Part shown: positions 1 through 10,148 of the stretch, in pieces | Numbering within the stretch: the stretch's first letter is position 1 | Layout: each line of letters starts with the position of its first letter | Assembly (NCBI GenBank): GCA_023423935.1 | Contig: JAFAEQ010000028.1 | Coordinates: 1-55,575 of the forward strand | Reading direction: 5' to 3' | Length of the DNA: 55,575 nucleotides | Origin: Pseudomonadota bacterium | GTDB lineage: Bacteria > Pseudomonadota > Gammaproteobacteria > Steroidobacterales > Steroidobacteraceae | Notes under the pieces: generated by a model | Told to the model about the DNA's origin: nothing | Seen by the model: only the letters and a program-made list of their open reading frames with translations | Database searches by the model: none | Program-made: the position numbers and the translations under genes

Positions 1-21
1 GCTGGGCCGAGCGGAGTCCTT

Positions 22-47
22 GTCAGGCTGAAGCCTGACCCCACAGG
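22..47. repeat. Intergenic hairpin repeat with CCCACAGG tail
   Basis: Positions 22-29 and 32-39 form a perfect 8-bp stem with a 2-nt loop, followed by CCCACAGG. A sequence-different hairpin of the same design (8-bp stem, 2-nt loop, then CCACAGG) lies at 9200-9224, so this is a repeat family defined by structure and tail rather than by stem sequence. The rest of 1-234 shows no convincing gene. Confidence 0.6.
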
Positions 48-261
48 TAGGAAAGGGCAGCCTCGCAGGTTCGACCTTCGTTCGAATGAAGGGCGGGCTC
101 GGCGGGAAACACTCTGGCCAGGAGCCAGTAGGCCAGTGGCCTGTGCCCCTTTCGGCGGCAAAGTCGCCCTTCATCCGTCGCTTTGCGCGCATTAAGACTT
201 CTTCGACACGACAGGGGTATGGGCATCGGCAATAATGCCGGTCCACTCTGAGACGGTATCG

Positions 262-1905
262 ATGCCTACCTCGACTCTTCGCATAGCGCTCGCGCAGCTG
301 AACCTGTTCGTGGGCGACGTCAGCGGTAATACGCAACGGGTGGTTGACGTTTCGGCGCGAGCACGCGACGAGCTGCAGGCGGATCTCGTGTTGTTCCCTG
401 AGCTGAGTCTCTCCGGCTACCCGCCCGAGGATCTGCTGTTCCACACCGGATTGCGTCGGCAGGTCGAGCTCGCGCTGAGCCGCGTACGCGAGGAAACTCG
501 CGGGATCACGGTCATGGTGGGTTATCCGGAATACGCCGAGGGTGCGATTTTCAACGCAGCAGCGGTCGTCCGCGATGGCGCCACCCTCGCCAACTATCGC
601 AAGCAGGAACTCCCCAACTACAAGGTCTTCGACGAGAAGCGCTATTTCCGTGCTGGAAACGAAACACGCATCGTCGAGCTGAACGGGATTCGCACCGCGC
701 TTCTGATCTGCGAAGACGTCTGGGAGCCGGGTCCTGCGAAAGCGGCTGCAGCTGCCGGTGCACAGCTCATTGCTGTCATCAATGGCTCCCCGTATTCGCT
801 CGATTATCAGAATCGACGTGAAGAAGTGGTGCGCGAACGTGTCAGAGACAGCGGCTTGCCGGTGGTGTACGTCAATCTGCTCGGCGGTCAGGATGAGCTC
901 GTGTTCGATGGCGGATCGTTCGTCATGGATGCGAACGGCGAGGTCGTGCAGCGTGTCGCTCCATTCGTGGAGAGCCTCACCGCTGTCGACATCGATCTGA
1001 TCGACGGCAAGGCCGTGCCACGTCGCGGCCATATCGAGCCTCTGCTGTCGCAGGAGGCCAGCGTCTATCACGCGCTGGTGCTGGGTGTTCGCGATTACGT
1101 GGAGAAGCACGGGTTTCCGGGCGTCGTACTCGGCTTGTCCGGAGGTATCGATTCGGCGCTGACGCTCGCCATCGCGGTCGACGCCCTGGGCGCGGATCGC
1201 GTACACGTCGTCATGATGCCTTCGCGGTACACCTCGCAAATGAGTCTCGAGGATGCAGCGTTGCAGGCGCGCACGTTGAATGTTCGCTACGACGTGATCT
1301 CGATCGAGAGCATGTTTGCTGCGACGCTGGATTCGCTCAAGGATGTCTTCGCCGGCCGCGAGCCCGATACGACGGAAGAGAACATTCAGGCGCGTATTCG
1401 CGGCGTATTGCTGATGGCGATCTCGAACAAGACCGGCCGCATGCTCGTGACGACGGGAAACAAGAGCGAAATGGCGGTTGGGTACGCCACGCTCTACGGC
1501 GATATGAACGGTGGATTCGCGCCGATCAAAGACTGCAGCAAGATGCTCGTGTACCGACTCGCGAATTATCGCAACTCGGTCTCGCACGAGGGCGCGCCGG
1601 TCATCCCCCAGCGCGTCATCGATCGACCACCTTCAGCCGAATTGCGCCCCGACCAGAAGGATTCCGATTCGCTGCCGCCCTACGAAATCCTCGACGCCAT
1701 CCTCGAACTCTTCATCGAAGACGACCTCTCCGTGGATGAAATCACCGCCCGCGGCTTCGACCGCGCCACGGTCGGCCGAGTCCTCGACATGGTCAAACGC
1801 AACGAATACAAGCGCCGCCAGGCGCCGCCGGGCGTGAGGATCAGCGACAGGGCGTTTGGAAGAGATTGGAGATATCCGATTACGTCGGGCTATCGCACGC
1901 GGTGA
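262..1905 (+). CDS. nadE: Glutamine-dependent NAD+ synthetase
   Basis: Catalyses the last step of NAD biosynthesis: amidation of nicotinic acid adenine dinucleotide with glutamine as nitrogen donor and ATP, in the cytoplasm. The N-terminal half is a nitrilase-fold glutaminase with the expected triad visible: Glu in LFPELSLSGYPPEDLL, Lys in NYRKQELPNYKVFDEKRYF, and Cys in LLICEDVWEP. The C-terminal half is the synthetase with the PP-loop SGGIDSALTLAIAVDALG. About 547 residues, normal for the two-domain form. The ATG at 262 is preferred because the family homology begins right after it (LRIALAQLN); an in-frame ATG at 235 would add nine residues. It ends just before a CTAG-rich repeat. Confidence 0.96.
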   Translation: MPTSTLRIALAQLNLFVGDVSGNTQRVVDVSARARDELQADLVLFPELSLSGYPPEDLLFHTGLRRQVELALSRVREETRGITVMVGYPEYAEGAIFNAAAVVRDGATLANYRKQELPNYKVFDEKRYFRAGNETRIVELNGIRTALLICEDVWEPGPAKAAAAAGAQLIAVINGSPYSLDYQNRREEVVRERVRDSGLPVVYVNLLGGQDELVFDGGSFVMDANGEVVQRVAPFVESLTAVDIDLIDGKAVPRRGHIEPLLSQEASVYHALVLGVRDYVEKHGFPGVVLGLSGGIDSALTLAIAVDALGADRVHVVMMPSRYTSQMSLEDAALQARTLNVRYDVISIESMFAATLDSLKDVFAGREPDTTEENIQARIRGVLLMAISNKTGRMLVTTGNKSEMAVGYATLYGDMNGGFAPIKDCSKMLVYRLANYRNSVSHEGAPVIPQRVIDRPPSAELRPDQKDSDSLPPYEILDAILELFIEDDLSVDEITARGFDRATVGRVLDMVKRNEYKRRQAPPGVRISDRAFGRDWRYPITSGYRTR

Positions 1906-1912
1906 GCGGGAC

Positions 1913-1946
1913 GCTAGCCACTAGTCTGCTAGTCGGCTAGCCAGAG
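1913..1946. repeat. CTAG-rich intergenic repeat
   Basis: Four CTAG tetranucleotides in about 34 bases, in the pattern gctagcc-actagt-ctgctagt-cggctagcc-agag. It lies between the convergent ends of nadE and the four-helix-bundle gene. The same words recur at 2414, 8903-9370, 12045, 12151, 13986 and 15042. Confidence 0.85.
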
Positions 1947-1972
1947 TACCGGACAAGCGTCAACCAGGCCGG

Positions 1973-2341
1973 TTATTCCACTGCGCGCGAGTTGCGGAGT
2001 GCTTGGATGAGCCCCCTAAGCGCACGGCAGGTCTGCGACGTCAGATCGCTCAATTCGGGGCCGTTGGGTAAAGGTATGTAGCCAAGCCGCCGCGCAAGCG
2101 ATACCTCGTAGTCCAGCTCGCAGGCCGACGCGTACGCAATGCCCAGCACCCGGACAAAGTCCGCTTGTGAAGACCGTGCTGCGCCTTCCACGATGTTGGC
2201 GACGACGGAAACTGCGGCTCTCCGCACTTGTGCGCTCAGCCCGTAACGCTCGTCTTCGGGGAAAGCCTTGCTTGCCTCATAGATGCGCAAGGCAAGCGCA
2301 TCTGCCAGTTTGAAGACGTCCAGCTTTCTATGGTCTCGCAT
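1973..2341 (-). CDS. Four-helix-bundle protein (23S rRNA intervening-sequence / Avd-like family)
   Basis: Small protein of about 122 residues matching the family named after proteins encoded in 23S rRNA intervening sequences. Recognisable features are the N-terminal DHRKLDVFKLADALALRIY, the central QVRRAAVSVVANIVEGAAR and the helix ending in YEVSLARRLGYI. It is predicted to be all-helical. The molecular function is unknown; the diversity-generating-retroelement accessory protein Avd has the same fold, but no reverse transcriptase or template repeat is visible nearby. The start at 2341 is chosen because a strong GGAGGAAG ribosome-binding site precedes it; an ATG at 2353 lies upstream of that site. 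CTAG-rich repeats flank the gene on both sides, so gene and repeats may have arrived together. Confidence 0.85.
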   Translation of the reverse strand: MRDHRKLDVFKLADALALRIYEASKAFPEDERYGLSAQVRRAAVSVVANIVEGAARSSQADFVRVLGIAYASACELDYEVSLARRLGYIPLPNGPELSDLTSQTCRALRGLIQALRNSRAVE

Positions 2342-2413
2342 GGCTTCCTCCATGAAGCTTGCGTGAGGGTGGTCTTGTGCCTCGGCTTACTCAGTGCCTA
2401 ACGCCGAGTCTCT

Positions 2414-2440
2414 GGCTAGCGGACTAGTTGGCTAGCCGAC
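2414..2440. repeat. CTAG-rich intergenic repeat
   Basis: Three CTAG words (ggctagcgg, actagttgg, ctagccga) in 27 bases between the start of the four-helix-bundle gene and the 3' end of bamD. It directly abuts the palindrome at 2446-2472. Confidence 0.85.
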
Positions 2441-2445
2441 CTACG

Positions 2446-2472
2446 TCTGGTGAGCGCTTCGCGCTCACCAGA
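2446..2472. repeat. Palindrome spanning the bamD stop codon
   Basis: A perfect 12-bp stem (2446-2457 with 2461-2472) and 3-nt loop. The bamD stop codon (2465-2467, minus strand) is inside one arm, so the last coding bases of bamD are mirrored just beyond the stop. There is no T-tract, so it is not a canonical rho-independent terminator. The same arrangement is seen at clpB and aspS. Confidence 0.8.
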
Positions 2473-3268
2473 ACTTCCACCACGCCTTCTTCTCCTCCGG
2501 CGCGGCGGGTCTATTCGCTGTGGGGGTGCCGTAGTTTTCGGCGAGGACTTTCTGGGTGGAGGCGGCGAGGTCTTTCATGCCGAGGCGTTCGTAGCTTTCT
2601 CCCATGATGGCGAGCGCCTGGCGGATCTGGGGCGCGCCGTCGTAGTTCTCGATGGCGTACTTGCTGCGGTTGATGGCCCCGACGTAGGCGCCGCGCTTGA
2701 GGTAGTACTGGGCGACGTAGACCTCGTAGGCGGCGAGGCGGTTGCGCAGGAAGATCATGCGCTGACGTGAGTCGGCGGCGTATTCGCTGTTGGGGTAGCG
2801 TTCGACGACGGTCTGGAAGGACTGGAACGACTTGCGGGCGTCGATGGGTGGGCGCATCGAGAGATCGGCGTTGAACCAGCGCTCCAGGAAGTTGGGATTA
2901 CGTTCGAACTGGGCGAGGCCTTTGATGTAGTACGCGTAGTCCACGCGGGGATGGGCGGGGTTCTCCCGGATGAACTGATCGGCCTGATCGATGGCAGACT
3001 CCGGCTCGCCGTTGCGGTAGTAGGCGTACATCAGATCCAGCTGACCCTGCTTGGCCTGATTACTGAACGGAAAACGCGCTTCGAGGGCCTCGTAGTACCG
3101 CGTCGCGTCCCTGTAGTTGCTGCTATCGAGCGCGCGCTTGGCCGCTTCGTAGAGCTTGTCGGCGCTGCCGAGCATCTCGCGGCTGCGGTTGTTGCCGCCG
3201 CAGCCGGCGGTCGCGAGCAACGCGGCCGTGGTCAAGCAAAGGACGAGCGTGCGAAAATTGCTGAGCAT
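2465..3268 (-). CDS. bamD: Outer membrane assembly lipoprotein BamD
   Basis: Essential lipoprotein subunit of the BAM complex that inserts beta-barrel proteins in the outer membrane. The 267-residue protein starts MLSNFRTLVLC, has a lipoprotein signal ending in LLATAGC (lipobox Cys about residue 20), then TPR-type helical repeats such as DATRYYEALEARFPFS and DQADQFIRENPAHPRVDYA. The longer open frame to 3406 is rejected because the signal peptide begins at 3268. It is divergent from rluD, with which it shares a 173-bp promoter region; this bamD/rluD pairing is conserved in gammaproteobacteria. Confidence 0.95.
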   Translation of the reverse strand: MLSNFRTLVLCLTTAALLATAGCGGNNRSREMLGSADKLYEAAKRALDSSNYRDATRYYEALEARFPFSNQAKQGQLDLMYAYYRNGEPESAIDQADQFIRENPAHPRVDYAYYIKGLAQFERNPNFLERWFNADLSMRPPIDARKSFQSFQTVVERYPNSEYAADSRQRMIFLRNRLAAYEVYVAQYYLKRGAYVGAINRSKYAIENYDGAPQIRQALAIMGESYERLGMKDLAASTQKVLAENYGTPTANRPAAPEEKKAWWKFW

Positions 3269-3441
3269 TGAATCGATCCGCCGGTGAATTTCGCTGAAAT
3301 CCGCACCCGGGGAGGGGCGCGATAGTTTGCCGGGAGTATAGCAGCGAGCCATTGGCGGATTTGTCCGCCGATCTCCAGGGCGCTGCTGCAGCCATTCCAA
3401 ATCCACTCGTTCGGCGCCCCCGCGTCCGTTAAGTTCCCGTC

Positions 3442-4440
3442 ATGACCAACGTCATCCGCCAAAGTCTCGTCATTCCCGATCACCACGCAGGGCAGCGCCT
3501 GGACCAGGTCCTGGCTGAGCTGATGCCCGACTATTCGCGCACGCGCATCAAGGACTGGATCGAGGCGGGACAGATCCTGGTGGAGGGCCGCACGATGCGG
3601 CCCAAGGACAAAGTGCTGGGCGGGGAGCGCGTGGAGATTTCTGCCACTTTGCCCGAAGCCGTGGAGGTCGCTCCGGAGCCGATCGATCTCGACATCGTGC
3701 ATCAGGACAAGCACCTGCTGATCATCAATAAGCCGGTGGGTCTGGTCGTGCACCCCGGCGCGGGCAACAGCGCGGGTACTTTGCAAAATGCGCTGCTGCA
3801 TCTCGATCCGGCACTCGTGCATCTGCCGCGGGGCGGCATCGTGCATCGGCTGGACAAGGACACGAGCGGACTGCTCGTGGTGGCTCGTACGCTGGAAGCG
3901 CATACGGGCTTGGTCCGGGCGCTCGAAGTGCACGAGGTAGAACGCGAGTACGAGGCCGTATGTGTGGGCGTGATGACCGCAGGCGGAACCGTCGATGCGC
4001 CGATTGGCCGCCATCCGGTCGATCGCCTTCGGCAGGCAGTTCGAGAAGATGGGCGCGAGTCCGTCACCCACTATCGTGTGCTGCATCGCTACCGTGGACA
4101 CACGCATGTGCGGCTGAATCTCGAAACCGGTCGCACGCATCAGATCCGTGTGCACATGGCGCATATTCACTATCCGCTCGTGGGCGATCGTGTCTATGGC
4201 GGGCGACTGTTGCTGCCCAAGGGCGCGACGCCCGAATTGATCGAGATGCTCCGTGGCTTTCATCGGCAGGCGCTGCATGCTGCACGGCTCGCTTTTGCGC
4301 ATCCCGTGACCGACGAGCCCGTTGAAGCGGTGGCGCCGATACCGGCTGACATGCAGTCGTTGCTCGATGTGCTCGCGCAGGATCAGAAGCTGGCGCAGGC
4401 ATCCGCGCCTGCAGCGAAAGGCCGCACGAGGCGAGGGTGA
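3442..4440 (+). CDS. rluD: 23S rRNA pseudouridine synthase (1911/1915/1917)
   Basis: Isomerises uridines in helix 69 of 23S rRNA to pseudouridine. The 332-residue protein has an N-terminal S4-like RNA-binding domain (AGQRLDQVLAELMPDYSR and following residues) and an RsuA/RluA-type catalytic domain with the signature HRLDKDTSGLLVVAR, in which the Asp is the nucleophile. Later family segments include LETGRTHQIRVHMAH. It is followed almost without gap by pgeF, as in many gammaproteobacteria, so the two are probably translated from one mRNA. Confidence 0.96.
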   Translation: MTNVIRQSLVIPDHHAGQRLDQVLAELMPDYSRTRIKDWIEAGQILVEGRTMRPKDKVLGGERVEISATLPEAVEVAPEPIDLDIVHQDKHLLIINKPVGLVVHPGAGNSAGTLQNALLHLDPALVHLPRGGIVHRLDKDTSGLLVVARTLEAHTGLVRALEVHEVEREYEAVCVGVMTAGGTVDAPIGRHPVDRLRQAVREDGRESVTHYRVLHRYRGHTHVRLNLETGRTHQIRVHMAHIHYPLVGDRVYGGRLLLPKGATPELIEMLRGFHRQALHAARLAFAHPVTDEPVEAVAPIPADMQSLLDVLAQDQKLAQASAPAAKGRTRRG

Positions 4441-4442
4441 GG

Positions 4443-5201
4443 ATGGCCGTTGGGACATCGCCGAGCTGGATCACGCCCGATTGGCCTGCGCCCGCATGCG
4501 TGCGGGCCGTAAGCACGACTCGATCCGGCGGAGTAAGCGAAGGGGATTTCGCGAGTTTCAATCTCGCGACGCATGTGGGGGATGATCCAGCTGCGGTACG
4601 CGAGAACCGCAGACGATTGCGCGAAGCGCTCGGGCTTACGCACGAACCTGCCTGGCTCAATCAGGTTCACGGGACGAACGTCGTTGCGGCTCGAGAATTC
4701 GAAGCGCCCCCGTCTGCGGATGCATCGTTCACCGCGACGCCGAATCAGGCGTGCGTGGTGATGACCGCGGACTGTCTTCCTGTTCTCTTCTGCAATCGCG
4801 CCGGTACGCACGTCGGCGCGGCTCATGCCGGTTGGCGTGGCCTGGTGGGTGGAGTGCTTGCGAGAACTCTCGAGGCGATGAAGCTCGATCCGGGCGAAGT
4901 GCTCGCCTGGCTGGGCCCGGCCATCGAGCCTGCGGCGTTCGAAGTGGGTCCGGAAGTTCGCGAGCAGTTCCTCGCGCGTGATCTTGCCGATGAAGCGGCT
5001 TTTTCCGCAAATTCGCGCGGGCGTTGGCAGGCGGATATTTACGAGCTCGCACGGCGCGAGCTCCGACGCCTCGGCGTTACGCAGATCGCAGGCGGCGGAT
5101 TCCAGTGCCATGGGGATTCGGAGCGCTTCTTTTCCTATCGACGCCAGCCTCGCACGGGTCGAATGGCAACCCTGGTGTGGATCGACAACAAGCACGCGTA
5201 G
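4443..5201 (+). CDS. pgeF: Peptidoglycan editing factor PgeF (YfiH / laccase-domain family)
   Basis: Member of the DUF152/YfiH family, long labelled multicopper polyphenol oxidase; the E. coli protein corrects misincorporated L-serine in the muropeptide precursor, and other homologues act as purine nucleoside phosphorylases. Conserved motifs are QVHGTNVV, ADCLPVLFCN, HVGAAHAGWRGLVGG and WLGPAIEPAAFEVG, giving the His/Cys metal site of the family. About 252 residues from the ATG at 4443. A GTG at 4437 is also in frame and overlaps the rluD stop, which would give translational coupling; the sequence does not decide between them. Confidence 0.92.
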   Translation: MAVGTSPSWITPDWPAPACVRAVSTTRSGGVSEGDFASFNLATHVGDDPAAVRENRRRLREALGLTHEPAWLNQVHGTNVVAAREFEAPPSADASFTATPNQACVVMTADCLPVLFCNRAGTHVGAAHAGWRGLVGGVLARTLEAMKLDPGEVLAWLGPAIEPAAFEVGPEVREQFLARDLADEAAFSANSRGRWQADIYELARRELRRLGVTQIAGGGFQCHGDSERFFSYRRQPRTGRMATLVWIDNKHA

Positions 5202-5329
5202 TGGCTCGGCTCGGGAAGTTGTAGCCAATGAGGCTCGCGAGTCGTTGCAGTTGACACGCGTGGTAGCCTGACCAGCCCAACATTTTCAACTCTGGCCCGA
5301 GTTCACGTTCGCGCCCCACGCTTTAGCCC

Positions 5330-6154
5330 ATGTCGCTTCTTCTCTGGATCATCCTGTTCACCGCCCTTGGTGGCGTTGCGAGCGCGGTCGCCGCTTCGGT
5401 ATTCCTGCTGACCCCCGACACCGTGCGCGTGCGCGTGTTGCCACATCTCGTGAGCTTCGCCACGGGTGCACTGCTGGGTGCGGCGTTACTCGGACTGTTG
5501 CCCCACGCCATCGAAGGCGTCGGCGTAGGCTCGATCCATGAGATCGGACTGACGCTGCTCATCGGTCTTCTGATCTTCTTCGTGCTCGAAAAGCTGGTGC
5601 TATGGCGGCACTGCCATCAGGACGTGTGCGAGGCGCACGTGCCGAATGCACATTCGCACTCGCACTCCCATTCACACGGACATGGTCATCATGATCAGGC
5701 GCGCGATGCAGCGTCGGCCTCGCTCATCCTGATCGGCGATGGGTTCCACAACGTCCTCGACGGCGTGCTGATCGCGGCGGCCTTCATGACCGACGTACAC
5801 CTGGGCGTAGTGACGGCGATCGCCGTGATGACGCACGAGATCCCTCAGGAGGTCGGCGATTTGGCCATCCTGCTCAACGGGGGCATGTCTCGAGCCAAGG
5901 CATTTGCGCTGAACACCATCACCAGCCTGACCTCGGTCATTGGTGGCATCGCAGCGTACTTTTTCCTCGGCGATTCGACCTCCGTCCTGCCCTATGCATT
6001 GGCCATTGCCGCCTCCAGCTTCCTGTACATCGCCGTGGCCGACCTCATCCCGGGACTTCACCGGCGCGTCGACCCCGGCTCAGGGCTGAAGCAGTTCATT
6101 TTCATCGTGTTGGGCGTGGCGGTGATTTTCGTGAGTCACAGGCTGGCGCACTGA
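5330..6154 (+). CDS. ZIP family metal transporter
   Basis: Integral membrane importer of divalent metal (probably Zn) of the ZIP family, 274 residues with about eight hydrophobic segments. The transport motifs are visible as DGFHNVLDGVLIAAAF (TM4) and MTHEIPQEVGDLAILL (TM5), the latter close to the HEXPHEXGD signature of the eukaryotic LZT/ZIP7-like branch. A cytoplasmic histidine-rich loop (HSHSHSHSHGHGHHD) lies between TM3 and TM4 at about residues 107-121. It stands alone, about 130 bp after pgeF. No regulator site was recognised. Substrate is inferred from family only. Confidence 0.9.
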   Translation: MSLLLWIILFTALGGVASAVAASVFLLTPDTVRVRVLPHLVSFATGALLGAALLGLLPHAIEGVGVGSIHEIGLTLLIGLLIFFVLEKLVLWRHCHQDVCEAHVPNAHSHSHSHSHGHGHHDQARDAASASLILIGDGFHNVLDGVLIAAAFMTDVHLGVVTAIAVMTHEIPQEVGDLAILLNGGMSRAKAFALNTITSLTSVIGGIAAYFFLGDSTSVLPYALAIAASSFLYIAVADLIPGLHRRVDPGSGLKQFIFIVLGVAVIFVSHRLAH

Positions 6155-6156
6155 AG

Positions 6157-6289
6157 ACTAGCCCCTGGGTCCTGGGCCAGCCCTGGCGGTAGGCCGGATC
6201 GCAGACAGGGTGCTTCAGATTCGGATTGAATTCGGTTCGCCCGTACCCAGAATTGCCCTCAAGTAAACAACCTCTGACCAGGGGCTAGT
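6157..6289. repeat. Inverted repeat pair around a noncoding stretch
   Basis: The 12-mer actagcccctgg at 6157-6168 is repeated in inverted orientation (ccaggggctagt) at 6278-6289. Both arms contain CTAG and the right arm continues into ctagtgccaagtgcctagcg, a simple CTAG-bearing repeat. The interior of about 110 bp has no gene. It lies between the ZIP gene and clpB and presumably also contains the clpB promoter; no heat-shock promoter could be assigned confidently. Confidence 0.6.
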
Positions 6290-6319
6290 GCCAAGTGCCT
6301 AGCGCCTCGAGTGGCACCT

Positions 6320-8874
<2,555 letters not shown>

Positions 8875-8896
<22 letters not shown>

Positions 8897-8940
8897 AAGA
8901 TAGCCGCTAGCCAACGGTCTTTCAGCCCGGGCTGAAAGAC
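8875..8940. repeat. Two consecutive palindromes at the clpB 3' end
   Basis: The first is a perfect 14-bp stem with a 2-nt loop (8875-8888 with 8891-8904) that contains the clpB stop codon at 8894-8896. The second is an uninterrupted 24-bp palindrome at 8917-8940 sharing the core ctttcagcc/ggctgaaag. Both are followed by CTAG words. No T-tract follows either. Confidence 0.85.
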
Positions 8941-9370
8941 GGCAGCTAGCCAACTAGTCTGCTGGTCCGCTAGCCAGAGTCGGAGGAGGATTCTGGCTAG
9001 CTAAGTAGCTTGCGTCAGCATGTCTGGCTAGTAGCTAGCGGACTAGTTGGCTAGGTAGCTCGCATCCGCCTCTGGCTAGTAACTAGCAGACTAGTTGGCT
9101 AGGTAGCTCGCATCCGCATCCGCCTCTGACTAGCCGCCAGCTGACTAGTGGCTAGTCGACTGCGCAGCGCTCGCTCGAGCGCGAAGCCAACAATCTGCTG
9201 TCCGACTAAAGTCGGACCCACAGGGAGCGCTGCGCGGCTAGCCGCCCGCGGCCTCTGGCTAGTAACTAGCAGACTAGTTGGCTAGGTAGCTCGCTTCCGC
9301 ATCCGCCTCTGACTAGCCGCCAGCTGACCAGTGGCTAGTCGACTGCGCAGCGCTCGCTCGAGCGCGAAGC
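8903..9370. repeat. CTAG-rich repeat cluster between clpB and fmdB
   Basis: About 470 noncoding bases containing more than 20 CTAG tetranucleotides in recurring phrases (ctggctagt, aactagcag, actagttggctagg, tagctcgc). Chance in equal-base DNA would give about two, and CTAG is usually avoided in proteobacteria. Embedded are a 119-bp direct repeat (separate entry) and the hairpin at 9200-9224. No gene is visible between 8897 and 9439. Confidence 0.85.
9069..9370. repeat. 119-bp direct repeat, two copies 183 bp apart
   Basis: Positions 9069-9187 and 9252-9370 are nearly identical (two visible substitutions). Each copy contains five to seven CTAG words and ends in a small GC palindrome gcgctcg-ct-cgagcgc plus gaagc. 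The 64-bp segment between the copies carries the hairpin 9200-9217 with tail CCACAGG. Confidence 0.85.
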
Positions 9371-9439
9371 TTGAACTCTCTTCTCTTACCCCTATGATGC
9401 CGGTCGGCCTCTATCCGGCCTTACATCTACAACGAAGCC

Positions 9440-9856
9440 ATGCCGTTCTACGAATACGAGTGCAGCAACTGCAAGTTCTACGTCGAGGCTCTGCAGAAGA
9501 TCTCGGATGAACCGCTCAAGAAATGCCCGAGCTGCGGCAAGCCGAAGCTGGTGAAGCTGGTTTCCGCGCCGGTGTTCCGCTTGAAAGGCGATGGGTGGTA
9601 CGAGACCGACTTCAAGTCGGACGAGGAAAAGAAGCGCAACCTCGCCAAGGATGAAGAGGGGTCCGAAGCCAAGGCCGACGACAGCAAGAAGGAAGAGAGC
9701 AAGCCCGAGAAGAAGGCTGAGACCAAAGCCGAGGCGAAGCCCGCAGCCAAGAAGCCGGTGGCCAAGCCCGTCAAAGCGGCGGCGAAGAGCGCTGCACGCA
9801 AGCCGGCTCCCAAGCCGAAAGCGAAGGCCAAGGCGAAGCCTGCGAAAAAGAAGTGA
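9440..9856 (+). CDS. FmdB-family zinc ribbon protein with Lys/Ala-rich tail
   Basis: The first ~60 residues are the FmdB/CxxC-CxxC regulatory-like zinc ribbon: MPFYEYECSNCKFYVEAL followed by CPSCGK, giving the four cysteine ligands. The remaining ~70 residues are low complexity, rich in Lys, Ala, Pro and Glu, ending in an AKAKAKPAKKK-like basic tail that resembles histone H1 C-termini. Total 138 residues, longer than the usual 70-110. The function of the family is not established; the tail suggests nucleic acid binding by inference only. In many proteobacteria this gene sits just before aspS; here an asparagine-synthase-like gene on the other strand separates them. Confidence 0.88.
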   Translation: MPFYEYECSNCKFYVEALQKISDEPLKKCPSCGKPKLVKLVSAPVFRLKGDGWYETDFKSDEEKKRNLAKDEEGSEAKADDSKKEESKPEKKAETKAEAKPAAKKPVAKPVKAAAKSAARKPAPKPKAKAKAKPAKKK

Positions 9857-9977
9857 GCTGATCTGCGCACGCCGGCGGACTGCGTGGCTGCCTCTTTGAG
9901 CGCTGCTGAATGAGCGAGGTCCTCCCCGCAAACGGGGAAGCGACGCGGTATTCCGATCCCCATGTCTCTGGTGGACC

Positions 9978-10147
9978 GTAACGACTGATTCGAGAGTGCT
10001 GCTTGGGTCGTCATCCCGGCGAAGGCCCGGGATCCCGCGGGATTCGCGTTTCACAGGGACTAGGCCCCGGCCTTCGCCGGGGTGACCCCACAGAGCCTTC
10101 GCCGGGGTGATCCCACAGAGCCCTCGCCGGGGTGATCCCCGGGCCTT
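9978..10147. repeat. REP-type composite element with a left border
   Basis: Starts with GTAACGACTGATTCGAGAGTG (9978-9998, whose inverse complement closes the element near 38174) and continues with four units of the type GGCGAAGGC/GCCTTCGCC-GGGGTGA. The last unit runs to the 3' end of the asparagine-synthase-like gene; no right border is seen. Confidence 0.75.
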
Positions 10148-10148
10148 C

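Noticed and set aside
23..232. Minus-strand open frame at the window start
   Set aside because: No family features and it reads through the hairpin repeat at 22-39.
1973..2341. Diversity-generating retroelement
   Set aside because: The gene is Avd-like in fold, but no reverse transcriptase, template repeat or variable repeat lies in the window.
2450..2770. Plus-strand open frames antisense to bamD and other genes
   Set aside because: They are out-of-frame shadows of GC-rich genes with no recognisable protein features.
9440..9856. Histone-like protein
   Set aside because: Only the tail is histone-like; the folded part is an FmdB zinc ribbon.
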